Position numbers and translations under genes: made by a program
From: SELP01 sp035969385
GTDB taxonomy: Bacteria > Pseudomonadota > Alphaproteobacteria > Rhodobacterales > Rhodobacteraceae
Length of the DNA stretch: 64,000 bases
Direction: 5' to 3'
Assembly: GCF_035969385.1 (NCBI RefSeq)
Contig: NZ_JAYKKJ010000005.1
Location: 186,001-250,000, forward strand
The notes under the pieces: model-generated
Seen by the model: the letters and a program-made list of their open reading frames with translations, nothing else
Database searches by the model: none
Told to the model about the DNA's origin: nothing
In this document: piece by piece, positions 1-8,089 of the stretch
Position numbering within the stretch: position 1 is the stretch's first letter
Layout of the letters: each line of letters opens with the position of its first letter

Positions 1-2
1 TG

Positions 3-344
3 GCGGGGATGACGAAAGGCGCTGATCCGGCCATTGCCGGACATGTGGGCAAGGTCCAGTCGCGGGTCGGCGATATCGGCTTCGGCGCGATCATTCTGCT
101 GTGGATCACCGGCATCTGGATGGTCGCGGACCACGGCGGATATGCGGCGATGCCCGCTGCATTTACCTATAAGATGGGCGGGGTTGTCACCCTGACGCTT
201 GCCCTTCTGGCAATGCAGGTGGTCAAGCGCCGGGCCATGGCGAATGGACAGCCCCCGGCGGCGTCAACGATGGAGGGGTTGGGCCGGATCGCCCTGCTGT
301 CTGCCATTTTCACGGTGGTCATGGCCGTTATCAGCTTCGGCTGA
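3..344 (+). CDS. Integral membrane protein, 5' end cut by window edge
   Basis: The frame is open to the left edge, so the first ATG (base 9) may be internal and the gene incomplete. The visible 111 residues hold three hydrophobic segments (about residues 26-42, 55-70 and 92-110) separated by a basic loop (VVKRRAMANG), so this is the C-terminal part of a small inner-membrane protein of probably four helices. I see no catalytic or cofactor motif and do not recognise the family. No neighbour shares its transcription unit for certain; the next gene lies 117 bases downstream with its own ribosome binding site. Confidence 0.6.
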   Translation, partial: AGMTKGADPAIAGHVGKVQSRVGDIGFGAIILLWITGIWMVADHGGYAAMPAAFTYKMGGVVTLTLALLAMQVVKRRAMANGQPPAASTMEGLGRIALLSAIFTVVMAVISFG

Positions 345-461
345 TCCCTGTTCGCCGGGTCAGCCTGCCTTTACTGGCCCCCGGGCCATTCGAATGCTTG
401 CGCTATCGGCCATGTCGCCCAATACTGCGGCCACGTATTTATCGCACCATAGGAGTTTCAC

Positions 462-797
462 GTGGCAGGGAAGTTTGAAATCTACAAGGACAAGGCCGGG
501 GAATTCCGGTTTCGCCTGAAAGCGGGCAACGGCGAAATCATTCTGGCCAGCGAAGGCTACAAGGCAAAGGCCAGCTGCGAGAACGGCATCGCGTCGGTCC
601 GCAAGAACGCCCCGGATGACAAGCGCTATGAGCGCAAGGAAACCAAATCGGGCGGCCATATGTTCAACCTCAAGGCCACGAACGGTCAGGTGATCGGCAC
701 CTCGGAAAGCTACACATCGACCTCGGGCCGGGACAACGGGATCGAGTCGGTGAAGAAGAACGCGCCCGACGCCAAGCTGGACGATCAGACCGCCTGA
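462..797 (+). CDS. YegP-like protein with two DUF1508 repeats
   Basis: A 111-residue soluble protein made of two tandem copies of the DUF1508 (YegP) repeat, roughly residues 1-52 and 58-108. Both copies carry the pattern F.(I/L)KA.NG(E/Q).I..SE.Y.(A/S)...(C/D)NGI.SV(R/K)KNAPD. The start is a GTG preceded by AGGAG at 451-455, which is why I take it over later codons. YegP-like proteins form small repeat folds; their biochemical role is not settled. It looks monocistronic: the next gene is on the other strand and ends 4 bases beyond its stop. Confidence 0.9.
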   Translation: MAGKFEIYKDKAGEFRFRLKAGNGEIILASEGYKAKASCENGIASVRKNAPDDKRYERKETKSGGHMFNLKATNGQVIGTSESYTSTSGRDNGIESVKKNAPDAKLDDQTA

Positions 798-801
798 TCC
801 G

Positions 802-1569
802 TCAAACGAACTGCTCCGAGATCAGCCTTTCCTCCAGCCCGTGGCCGGGATCGAACAGGAGACGGTGCTGGATGCTGGGCTCGGAGCGGATTTCCACCTT
901 TACAACATCCTTGACCGACCGGCTGTCGGCATCTGCCATGACGGGCCGTTTGTCGGGGTCGATCACGTCGAACTGGACCTCTGCCGATTTCGGCAGCAGC
1001 GCCCCGCGCCAGCGCCGGGGCCGGAAGGCCGCCATCGCTGTCAGGGCCAGCACATCCGACCCGATCGGCAGGATCGGACCGTGGGCCGAATAGTTATAGG
1101 CGGTCGACCCTGCGGGCGTCGCAACCAGCGCGCCGTCGCACACCAGTTCAGACAGGCGCAGCCGCCCGTCGATGGTGATCCGAAGTTTCGCGGCCTGCGG
1201 ACCGGCCCGCAGCAGGGACACCTCGTTGATCGCCAGCGCCCGATGCACCGATCCGTCGCGGCAGGTTGCGACCATCGACAACGGGTTGATGATCTCCTCC
1301 TCTGCCGCGGCTAGCCGAAAGAACAGGTCGTCTTCGTGGTATTCATTCATCAGAAAGCCGACCGTGCCCCGGTTCATCCCATAGACCGGGGCGGGGTTGT
1401 CCTGCGTGGCGTGCAGGGTTTGCAGCATGAAGCCGTCGCCCCCCAGCGCCACGATGACCTCTGCCGTGTCCAGCGGATGGTTGCCATAACGCGCGACCAG
1501 CGCCTCGAACGCCTCTTGTGCGGGCGGGCTGTCGCTGGTGACGAATGATACTCTCGGTTTGGCGGCCAT
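802..1569 (-). CDS. nadK: NAD kinase
   Basis: Phosphorylates NAD+ to NADP+ in the cytoplasm. The 255-residue protein has the family signatures in order: GGDG at residues 43-46 (phosphate binding), NE at 115-116 in AINEVSLLR, and TPAGSTAYN at 151-159. An upstream in-frame TTG would add 57 residues of non-homologous leader; I chose the ATG at 1569 because MAAKPRVSFV leads directly into the family fold. The length is slightly under the usual 255-300 for short bacterial NAD kinases, which is normal in this order. It is divergent from glyA, with a 176-base intergenic region that contains a perfect 14-base palindrome. Confidence 0.93.
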   Translation of the reverse strand: MAAKPRVSFVTSDSPPAQEAFEALVARYGNHPLDTAEVIVALGGDGFMLQTLHATQDNPAPVYGMNRGTVGFLMNEYHEDDLFFRLAAAEEEIINPLSMVATCRDGSVHRALAINEVSLLRAGPQAAKLRITIDGRLRLSELVCDGALVATPAGSTAYNYSAHGPILPIGSDVLALTAMAAFRPRRWRGALLPKSAEVQFDVIDPDKRPVMADADSRSVKDVVKVEIRSEPSIQHRLLFDPGHGLEERLISEQFV

Positions 1570-1681
1570 CTGTAGTCCTTGTAGGTTTCCAAAAGTGTTG
1601 GCCTTTGCGGAAAGGAAACGCAAGTCGCCTAAGAGATGCGGCAAATGGCGGCAAACCCGGAAAAGACGTCGCATTGAGGGT

Positions 1682-1695
1682 TTTCCTATAGGAAA
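1682..1695. promoter_or_regulatory. Perfect palindrome between nadK and glyA
   Basis: TTTCCTATAGGAAA is a perfect 14-base palindrome, 51 bases upstream of the glyA start and 113 bases upstream of nadK. Its AT-rich character in a GC-rich setting suggests an operator for a dimeric regulator. The regulator is unknown. No glycine riboswitch fold is evident in the same region. Confidence 0.45.
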
Positions 1696-1745
1696 CTTAC
1701 CCCTATTGATCCGCCAACCTCCACCCTGGGACAAGGACACCAGCG

Positions 1746-3041
1746 ATGAACGCCACCACCCGCGACTCGGGCTTTTTCACCGAAAGCCTGTCTTCCCGTG
1801 ACCCCGAACTGTTCGGCGCAATCACCGGCGAACTGGGCCGTCAGCGCCACGAGATCGAACTGATCGCCAGTGAAAACATCGTCTCCGCCGCCGTGATGGA
1901 AGCCCAGGGCTCTGTCATGACCAACAAATACGCCGAAGGCTATCCGGGCCGTCGCTACTATGGCGGGTGTGAATTTGTCGACGTGGCCGAAAACCTGGCC
2001 ATCGAACGGTCCTGCCAACTGTTCGACTGCGCCTTTGCGAACGTTCAGCCGAACTCGGGCTCGCAGGCGAACCAGGGTGTGTTTCAGGCGCTGCTGACGC
2101 CGGGCGACACCATTCTGGGCATGTCGCTGGACGCGGGCGGCCACCTGACCCACGGCGCCAAGCCGAACCAGTCGGGCAAATGGTTCAACGCCGTGCAATA
2201 CGGTGTGCGCCAGCAGGACAGTCAGATCGACTATGATCAGATCGCCGCGCTGGCCACCGAACACCAGCCGAAGATGATCATCGCCGGTGGCTCCGCCATT
2301 CCGCGCATCATCGACTTTGCCCGTATGCGCGAGATTGCCGACAGCGTCGGTGCCTACCTGATGGTCGACATGGCCCACTTTGCCGGTCTGGTCGCCGCGG
2401 GCCTTTACCCCTCGCCCTTCCCGCACGCCCATGTGGCCACCACCACAACCCACAAGACCCTGCGCGGCCCGCGCGGCGGCGCGATCTTCACCAATGACGA
2501 AGATATCGCCAAGAAGGTCAACTCGGCCATTTTCCCGGGCATTCAGGGCGGCCCGCTGATGCATGTGATCGCGGCCAAGGCCGTCGCCTTTGGCGAGGCG
2601 CTGCGCCCCGAGTTCAAGCTGTATCAAGAGCAGGTGGTCAAGAACGCCAAGGCGCTGGCCGACCAGCTGATGAAGGGCGGTCTGGACATCGTTACCGGCG
2701 GCACCGACAGCCACGTCATGCTTGTTGACCTGCGCCCCAAGGGCGTGAAGGGCAACGCCACCGAAAAGGCACTTGGCCGGGCCAACATCACCACCAACAA
2801 GAACGGCATCCCCTTTGACCCGGAAAAGCCGACCGTGACCTCGGGCATTCGTCTGGGCACCCCGGCGGGCACCACCCGCGGCTTTACCGAGGCCGAGTTC
2901 CGGCAGATCGCCGACTGGATCGTTGAGGTGGTCGACGGGCTGGCCGCCAATGGCGAAGAAGGCAACGCCGACATCGAAGCCAAGGTGAAAGCCGAGGTCG
3001 AAGCGCTGTGCGAGACCTTCCCGCTCTACCCGAACCTCTGA
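1746..3041 (+). CDS. glyA: Serine hydroxymethyltransferase
   Basis: Interconverts serine plus tetrahydrofolate with glycine plus 5,10-methylene-THF; PLP-dependent and cytosolic. The 431 residues are full length for the family. Diagnostic segments are ELIASENIVS (37-46), GYPGRRYYGG (65-74), D208 in MVDMAHFAG (pyridine-ring contact) and the PLP lysine K237 in TTTTHKTLRGPRGG. The ATG at 1746 has AAGGACACC upstream. A long GC hairpin lies just past the stop. Confidence 0.97.
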   Translation: MNATTRDSGFFTESLSSRDPELFGAITGELGRQRHEIELIASENIVSAAVMEAQGSVMTNKYAEGYPGRRYYGGCEFVDVAENLAIERSCQLFDCAFANVQPNSGSQANQGVFQALLTPGDTILGMSLDAGGHLTHGAKPNQSGKWFNAVQYGVRQQDSQIDYDQIAALATEHQPKMIIAGGSAIPRIIDFARMREIADSVGAYLMVDMAHFAGLVAAGLYPSPFPHAHVATTTTHKTLRGPRGGAIFTNDEDIAKKVNSAIFPGIQGGPLMHVIAAKAVAFGEALRPEFKLYQEQVVKNAKALADQLMKGGLDIVTGGTDSHVMLVDLRPKGVKGNATEKALGRANITTNKNGIPFDPEKPTVTSGIRLGTPAGTTRGFTEAEFRQIADWIVEVVDGLAANGEEGNADIEAKVKAEVEALCETFPLYPNL

Positions 3042-3065
3042 TCGGCTGACGCAGGCAAATTTTGG

Positions 3066-3110
3066 CGGGCCGCCTCTGGCAAACAGGGGCGGCCCGTGAT
3101 CTTTTCCGGC
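3066..3110 (+). terminator. Rho-independent terminator after glyA
   Basis: The sequence 3066-3078 (CGGGCCGCCTCTG) pairs with 3084-3096 across a 5-base loop, giving a 13-bp stem with one mismatch. It is followed by a short T-rich run (CTTTTCC). It sits 24 bases after the glyA stop and just before the next start at 3113, so it could also attenuate readthrough into that gene. Confidence 0.6.
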
Positions 3111-3112
3111 TC

Positions 3113-3979
3113 ATGAAACAGACACGCCAGATCGAACGCTCGCTAGGCTCTGCCGTGCGCCACGCCCTGCCGGGATGGCTGGCCGAATTCGTTATGTTCG
3201 GCCTGAAGATGGGTTGGGCCGCGCTGTTCGGCGGGCTGATGCTGGGCGCGATCATCCTGTCGAAGACGGTGGATTTCGACGCGCTGCCGATCCACCGCTA
3301 TGACGCGCTGTTTCTGTTCGCGCTTCTTGTGCAGGCCCTGTTTCTGTTGTTTCGGCTGGAAACCCTGACCGAGGCGAAGGTGATCCTGCTGTTCCACCTG
3401 ACTGGCACCGCGATGGAGTGGTTCAAGGTGGGCGCGGGCAGTTGGGGCTATCCCGAACCGGCCCTGTTCAAGGTTCTGGGCGTGCCGCTGTTTTCAGGGT
3501 TCATGTATGCGAGCGTGGGCAGCTTCATTGCCCGCGTCATCCGCATTTTTGATATGAGTTTTGCGCCCTACCCGCGCCGCTGGGTCACCTACCTGCTCGC
3601 GGCGCTGATCTATGTGAATTTCTTCAGCCACCACTACCTGCCCGACATCCGCTGGCTGCTGATCGCGGGAACAGTGGTGATCTTCGGGCACACATGGATC
3701 GGGTTTACTGTCGGCGGGCGCTATCACATGCCAATGCCACTAGCGGCGCTTTTGTCGAGCTTTTTTCTTTGGGTTGCAGAAAACATCGGCACGCTGACCG
3801 GCACATGGGTCTATGCGGGGACGGCGGCACAGGCCTTTGCCAGCCTGTCAAAAATGGGAAGCTGGTATCTGCTTTTGTATGTGGCGTTCGTTACCGTGAC
3901 GGTCGTGGTCCGGCCCCCGGCAAATCCCGGTAGGGCAGCCAACGCCGCCCTACGAACCGTCCATAACGGATTGGGATGA
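3113..3979 (+). CDS. DUF817 family integral membrane protein
   Basis: A 288-residue inner-membrane protein with about eight to nine hydrophobic segments, matching the DUF817 (YoaT-like) family. Recognisable segments include GTAMEWFKVGAGSWGYPE, VPLFSGFMYASVGSF, NFFSHHYLPD and AENIGTLTGTWVY. Conserved Glu, Trp and His in these loops suggest a binding or enzymatic site in the membrane, but no function is established. I chose the ATG at 3113; earlier in-frame starts would lie inside the glyA terminator hairpin. The downstream neighbour is convergent. Confidence 0.85.
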   Translation: MKQTRQIERSLGSAVRHALPGWLAEFVMFGLKMGWAALFGGLMLGAIILSKTVDFDALPIHRYDALFLFALLVQALFLLFRLETLTEAKVILLFHLTGTAMEWFKVGAGSWGYPEPALFKVLGVPLFSGFMYASVGSFIARVIRIFDMSFAPYPRRWVTYLLAALIYVNFFSHHYLPDIRWLLIAGTVVIFGHTWIGFTVGGRYHMPMPLAALLSSFFLWVAENIGTLTGTWVYAGTAAQAFASLSKMGSWYLLLYVAFVTVTVVVRPPANPGRAANAALRTVHNGLG

Positions 3980-3998
3980 ACCAGAGCCTTTGGCCCCG

Positions 3999-5066
3999 TC
4001 AATCCACCTCGGGGAAGATATGTGCCTGCGCCGGGTCAAAGCGGAAATTGGCTTCGGTCCCTTCGTTGAGGATGGCATCTTCGGACAGCGCCGCGATCAG
4101 TTGAGTTCCGTCTTTCAATGTCACGTTGACCACGGTCTCGCTTCCCAGACGTTCGGTCAGGATGACCCTGCCGTGAAGCATCCCATCCGCGCCCGCCGGG
4201 GCAAGATACTGCGGACGCACGCCCAGGGTCGCAGTCTGACCCAGCGTGAACCTGCGCCCCTTGTGGGCCACGGTCACGGGATCAAGCGCCGCGTTGGAGA
4301 CGGTGACGCCATGGTCGTCGATCGCATCAACCGTCACGCGGAGAAAGTTCATCGACGGTGCCCCGAGGAAGCCCGCAACAAAGAGGTTGGCGGGTTCATG
4401 GTATAGTTCCATCGGCGCGCCGATCTGCATGACCTGCCCGTCCTTCAGAACCACGATCTTGTCGGCCAGCGTCATCGCCTCGACCTGATCGTGGGTCACA
4501 TAAATCATCGAGCTGGCCAGCGATTGATGCAGCTTGCCGATCTCCATCCGCATGTCCATGCGCAGGGCGGCATCAAGGTTGGACAGCGGTTCGTCGAAAA
4601 GAAAGACCTTGGGGTCGCGCACGATGGCGCGGCCGATTGCGACGCGCTGGCGCTGGCCCCCCGACAATTCCGACGGGCGACGGTCCAGAAGATGTTCCAT
4701 CTGAAGGATGCGCGCGGCCTCTGCGACCTTCCGTTCCTTCTCGGCCTTGCTGGCCTTGTTGATGGTCAATCCGAAGGCCACGTTTTCGCGCACGGTCATA
4801 TGCGGAAAGATGGCATAGCTTTGAAAGACCATGGCGATCCCGCGCTTGGAGGGTTCGAGATCGTTCACGACCTGCCCGTCGATTTCAAGCGTGCCCGAGG
4901 TGATATCCTCTAGCCCTGCGATCATCCGCAACAGGGTGGATTTGCCGCAGCCGGACGGGCCGACGAACACCACGAATTCACCATCCTCAACGTCGATATC
5001 GACGCCCTTGATGACTTCGACGGGTCCATAGGATTTGCGCACATTGCGCAATTTGACATTGGCCAT
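3999..5066 (-). CDS. Sugar ABC transporter ATP-binding protein (UgpC/MalK type)
   Basis: Hydrolyses ATP to power the two permeases encoded upstream. The N-terminal nucleotide-binding domain has Walker A GPSGCGKST (36-44), Q-loop FQSYAIF, signature LSGGQ (134-138), Walker B FLFDEP (155-160) and the H-loop histidine in YVTHDQVEA. A C-terminal OB/TOBE region (about 240-355), typical of MalK/UgpC subfamily ATPases, follows. It is the last gene of the leftward sugar-uptake operon, 3 bases after the glycosidase. The last-gene position and operon content mean it probably serves this system, though such ATPases can be shared. Confidence 0.93.
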   Translation of the reverse strand: MANVKLRNVRKSYGPVEVIKGVDIDVEDGEFVVFVGPSGCGKSTLLRMIAGLEDITSGTLEIDGQVVNDLEPSKRGIAMVFQSYAIFPHMTVRENVAFGLTINKASKAEKERKVAEAARILQMEHLLDRRPSELSGGQRQRVAIGRAIVRDPKVFLFDEPLSNLDAALRMDMRMEIGKLHQSLASSMIYVTHDQVEAMTLADKIVVLKDGQVMQIGAPMELYHEPANLFVAGFLGAPSMNFLRVTVDAIDDHGVTVSNAALDPVTVAHKGRRFTLGQTATLGVRPQYLAPAGADGMLHGRVILTERLGSETVVNVTLKDGTQLIAALSEDAILNEGTEANFRFDPAQAHIFPEVD

Positions 5067-5069
5067 GTT

Positions 5070-6062
5070 CTACTCCGCTGCTTGCTGTTGCGACGGGATA
5101 TTCAGGTGGCCGTCCTGCCCGACGATCACTTCTTCCGGGTCCATGACATGGCCGACGAAATCACCGCCATCCGGTCGGTCGGCGAAGCCAAGGATCAGAA
5201 GCCGGTCGCCATCGCGAACGATCCGCGCGGCGTAGCGGCGGCAGGGAAGCGCCCCGTCGAGGAAGTCAGGCCCAATGCGCCACGGACCGCGTGGATTGTC
5301 GGCGATCAGATAGTGGTTGCCCGTCACCGGCCCGCCGGCGGTCTTTGCCGCCTGCTCGATCGAAAAATGCTCGGCGGCGGTGCAGAACAGGCAATACCAC
5401 TGCCCGCCATATTCAAACACCTGCGGCACTTCGAGTTGGCCGTAGCCACCGGTGAAGACCGGCGGTTGCAGGGTCCAGTCATAGCCGTCGGGCGAGGTGG
5501 CGAAGCCGATGCAGCCACCGGCGTTCGGCTCTGCAATGCCGCGCGACCGGGCCGTGAAATACATCAGCCACCCATCGCCATCGGGATCACGCATGACCCA
5601 CGGATCGCGCATCGCCCGGTCGTGCCAGACCGAGGCATCCATGCTGACCTCATAATGGACCGCGTTCGGACCATCTAGGTCGAGGATCTTCCCATCGCCA
5701 ATCCGCGACCAGTTGTGCAGGTCGGTCGAGGTTGCATGGCCAATCCGTTGGTAAAGCCCGTTTTCGGCTTTGGACGTGCCGGTATAGTAAAGATGCCAGA
5801 GGTCGTCATCGCCGCGCACCACGGATCCGGTCCAGGTTGTCAGGTCGTCCCAGGCAGGCCCTTCGGTGGGCGCAAAGGTGGTGCCCAGATGGGTCCAGTT
5901 GGTCAGATCACGGCTGGTCGCGTGCCCATAAGTCACGTTCCAATGCCGAAGGTCGGGATCGCCGATGCTGCGCGGGGCCTGAAGGAAGTACCCGTGCCAC
6001 AGGTCTCCGTCATGGACATACCAGCTGTCCCAGATGAACTTGTCTTTGATTGCGATAACCAT
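5070..6062 (-). CDS. Five-bladed beta-propeller glycosidase (GH32/GH43-like)
   Basis: A predicted glycoside hydrolase of 330 residues without a signal peptide, so cytoplasmic, acting on the sugar imported by the adjacent ABC system. It opens with a WDSW block (11-14) followed by HGYFLQAP and GDPDLRHW, as in GH32-like enzymes. Candidate catalytic acids are D12, D153 in RDPWVM (152-157) and E211 in LEVPQVF, the Asp/Asp/Glu arrangement of the GH-J/GH43 propeller clans. GH32 (fructoside) fits the N-terminal block best, but I cannot exclude a GH43-type pentosidase. It lies 3 bases from both neighbours in the operon. Confidence 0.8.
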   Translation of the reverse strand: MVIAIKDKFIWDSWYVHDGDLWHGYFLQAPRSIGDPDLRHWNVTYGHATSRDLTNWTHLGTTFAPTEGPAWDDLTTWTGSVVRGDDDLWHLYYTGTSKAENGLYQRIGHATSTDLHNWSRIGDGKILDLDGPNAVHYEVSMDASVWHDRAMRDPWVMRDPDGDGWLMYFTARSRGIAEPNAGGCIGFATSPDGYDWTLQPPVFTGGYGQLEVPQVFEYGGQWYCLFCTAAEHFSIEQAAKTAGGPVTGNHYLIADNPRGPWRIGPDFLDGALPCRRYAARIVRDGDRLLILGFADRPDGGDFVGHVMDPEEVIVGQDGHLNIPSQQQAAE

Positions 6063-6065
6063 GGT

Positions 6066-6944
6066 TTATCCTTTGACGCCGGTGGATGCGATCGAGGCAA
6101 TGAATGCCTTTTGAAGCACCAGATAGAAGGCCAGTACGGGCACGGTGATCAGGGTCAGATAGGCCATGACCTCGCCCCAGGCGATGTTGAGTTGGAAGAA
6201 GTATTGCAAGCCGACCATGACGGGGCGGTAGCTTTCCTCTTGCACCACGATCAGGGGCCAGAGGTATTGGTTATACATGACCAGGAACTTGAGGATCGCA
6301 GCCGTGGCCAGCACCGGGCCGGACAGGGGCATGACGACCTTGACATAGATCTGCCACCAGCTTGCCCCCTCGACCCGGGATGCCTCGATCAGCTCGCGCG
6401 GCAGATCTTTGAAATACTGCACGAAAAGGAAGATCGTCAGGCCATCCGCAATCCACGGAATGATCTGCACCCGATAGGAATTGAGCCACCCCCATTCCAG
6501 CCCCTCCCCGCCGATCCACGGCAGTTTCGAGACAAGCAGAAGCAGCGGAATCGCGATGGTTTCGAACGGAACGATCAACGTGGCGATGATGATCGACAGG
6601 GCAATGTTGCGGCCTGTCCAATTCAGAAAGACAAACGAAAACGCGGCGAGCGAGCAGAAGAACAGGCACAACAGGACCGTCAGCCCCGTCACCAAAACCG
6701 AGTTGAAGACAAAGGTCGCGACGGGCGCGCGATCAAAGGCCGCAGTATAGTTGTTCATGCTCAGGTCGCCCACCGGCAGGAACGCCCGGAAGCTGCCCGT
6801 ATCCCGTAGCAATTGCAGGTCCGGCTTAAAGCTGGACATCACCATGAAGACCAGCGGGAAGATGAAGATAATTGCGATCAGCGTCAGCACTGCATAGCGG
6901 GTCGCCAGCCGCAGGCCGTGGTTAGAGGGATCAATGGCAGCCAT
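6066..6944 (-). CDS. Sugar ABC transporter permease, MalG-like
   Basis: An inner-membrane permease subunit of 292 residues with six predicted helices. The cytoplasmic coupling motif EASRVEGASWWQIYVKVVMPLSGP (EAA loop, about residues 190-213) contacts the ATPase. The frame stays open upstream into the preceding gene; I chose the ATG at 6944 (MAAIDPSNHG) because it starts 2 bases after the previous stop and places the first helix correctly. It pairs with the MalF-like permease immediately upstream. Confidence 0.92.
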   Translation of the reverse strand: MAAIDPSNHGLRLATRYAVLTLIAIIFIFPLVFMVMSSFKPDLQLLRDTGSFRAFLPVGDLSMNNYTAAFDRAPVATFVFNSVLVTGLTVLLCLFFCSLAAFSFVFLNWTGRNIALSIIIATLIVPFETIAIPLLLLVSKLPWIGGEGLEWGWLNSYRVQIIPWIADGLTIFLFVQYFKDLPRELIEASRVEGASWWQIYVKVVMPLSGPVLATAAILKFLVMYNQYLWPLIVVQEESYRPVMVGLQYFFQLNIAWGEVMAYLTLITVPVLAFYLVLQKAFIASIASTGVKG

Positions 6945-6946
6945 GT

Positions 6947-8017
6947 CTATTTCTCCCGCGTTAGGTAGCGTTGGATCATGCTGATGGTCAGGACCATCAG
7001 GAAGAGGACCACACTGATGGTCGCCCCACCCGAGATATCCTGCTTGCCATAGCCGCGCTCGACCGCCTGGAAGACAAGCGTCGTGGTGCTGTCCAGCGGC
7101 CCGCCGTTGGTCATCACGTCGATCTGGGCAAAGAGGGCGAAGGCCTGCATCGTGATCACGATCAGCACAAGAATGGCGGTATTGCGCAGGCCGGGCCAGG
7201 TCACATAGCGGAAGGTTTGCCACTTGCTGGCCCCTTCGATCGACGCTGCTTCGTAGAGTGTCGGCGAAATGGTCTGAAGCCCGGCCAGCCAGATCACCAT
7301 GTGAAATCCGACCGCCTGCCAGATCGACATGCCGATGATGGACCCAAGTGCCGTGTTTGGATTGCCAAGCCAATCCCGCCCTTCGAACATTCCAAAGCTG
7401 AGGGCGGAGAGGATGTTGTTCAACAGCCCGTCGTTGCCGTCATAGATGAAGCGCCACAGAAGCGAGACAACGACGATCGAGACCACCACCGGCATGAAAT
7501 AGATCGCCCGGTAGATGTTGATGCCGCGCAGTCTTTGGTTGATCAGCAGGGCAAGGCAGAGCGCCAGCCCACCCTGCACCGGTGCGACGATCAGGACGAA
7601 CATCAGCGTGTTGGTCAGCGATTTCCAAAAGACAACGTCCGTTGCGACGACCACCTTGGCGGTATCGCCGGAATACCAGCGGAACCACTCGCGCATCCCT
7701 TCGTAGCCTGCAAAATTTGGGTTGTTGCGGGTGAAGGTGCGGACGCGCGGATAGACCAGATCGCCATTGTCATCCCGAAGGAGATTGCCGTTGTCATCCT
7801 GTTCGGGGTCAATATCGATGACCCCGATGCTCAGCAGGCGCTCGTAATTGGACAGGCCGACGAATTCCGTCGGGTTGGGTGAAATCAGGCGTTGATTGGT
7901 CAGCGACAGCCAAAAGGCAAAGAAGAATGGCACCACGATAAACAACGTGATGAGGCCGAAACCGGGAAACGCAAACAACCACCCGGACCGGTTTGATGTC
8001 GTGAGTTTCGATGCCAT
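6947..8017 (-). CDS. Sugar ABC transporter permease, MalF-like
   Basis: An inner-membrane permease of 356 residues, partner of the MalG-like subunit. The first helix is LFAFPGFGLITLFIVVPFFF; the EAA coupling loop is EAASIEGASKWQTFRYVTWPGLR near residues 260-282. Between helices 1 and 2 there is an acidic periplasmic loop of about 80 residues with two DDNG repeats, which makes this protein longer than the usual 290-310. The loop is at the right place to touch the binding protein. It is third in the operon, after lacI-type regulator and binding protein. Confidence 0.92.
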   Translation of the reverse strand: MASKLTTSNRSGWLFAFPGFGLITLFIVVPFFFAFWLSLTNQRLISPNPTEFVGLSNYERLLSIGVIDIDPEQDDNGNLLRDDNGDLVYPRVRTFTRNNPNFAGYEGMREWFRWYSGDTAKVVVATDVVFWKSLTNTLMFVLIVAPVQGGLALCLALLINQRLRGINIYRAIYFMPVVVSIVVVSLLWRFIYDGNDGLLNNILSALSFGMFEGRDWLGNPNTALGSIIGMSIWQAVGFHMVIWLAGLQTISPTLYEAASIEGASKWQTFRYVTWPGLRNTAILVLIVITMQAFALFAQIDVMTNGGPLDSTTTLVFQAVERGYGKQDISGGATISVVLFLMVLTISMIQRYLTREK

Positions 8018-8045
8018 CGTTCGTGACCTTTTCGCGGGGGAAGTG

Positions 8046-8073
8046 CCGGAGGCGCGACGATGCGCGCCCCCGG
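8046..8073 (-). terminator. Intercistronic hairpin after the binding-protein gene
   Basis: On the minus strand an 11-bp stem (8063-8073 with 8046-8056, one G-U pair) closes a 6-base loop in the gap between the binding-protein stop and the permease start. No T-run follows. Such hairpins commonly protect the upstream message so that binding protein outnumbers permease; that role is inferred. Confidence 0.55.
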
Positions 8074-8089
8074 CGGGAGGTAGGCGGGA

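Noticed and set aside
1570..1745. Possible glycine riboswitch upstream of glyA
   Set aside because: The 176-base region lacks the conserved tandem aptamer cores; only the palindrome is convincing.
5715..6809. Long plus-strand open frame opposite the permease and glycosidase genes
   Set aside because: It runs antisense to well-supported genes and has the Gly/His/Asp-rich composition typical of GC-rich shadow frames.
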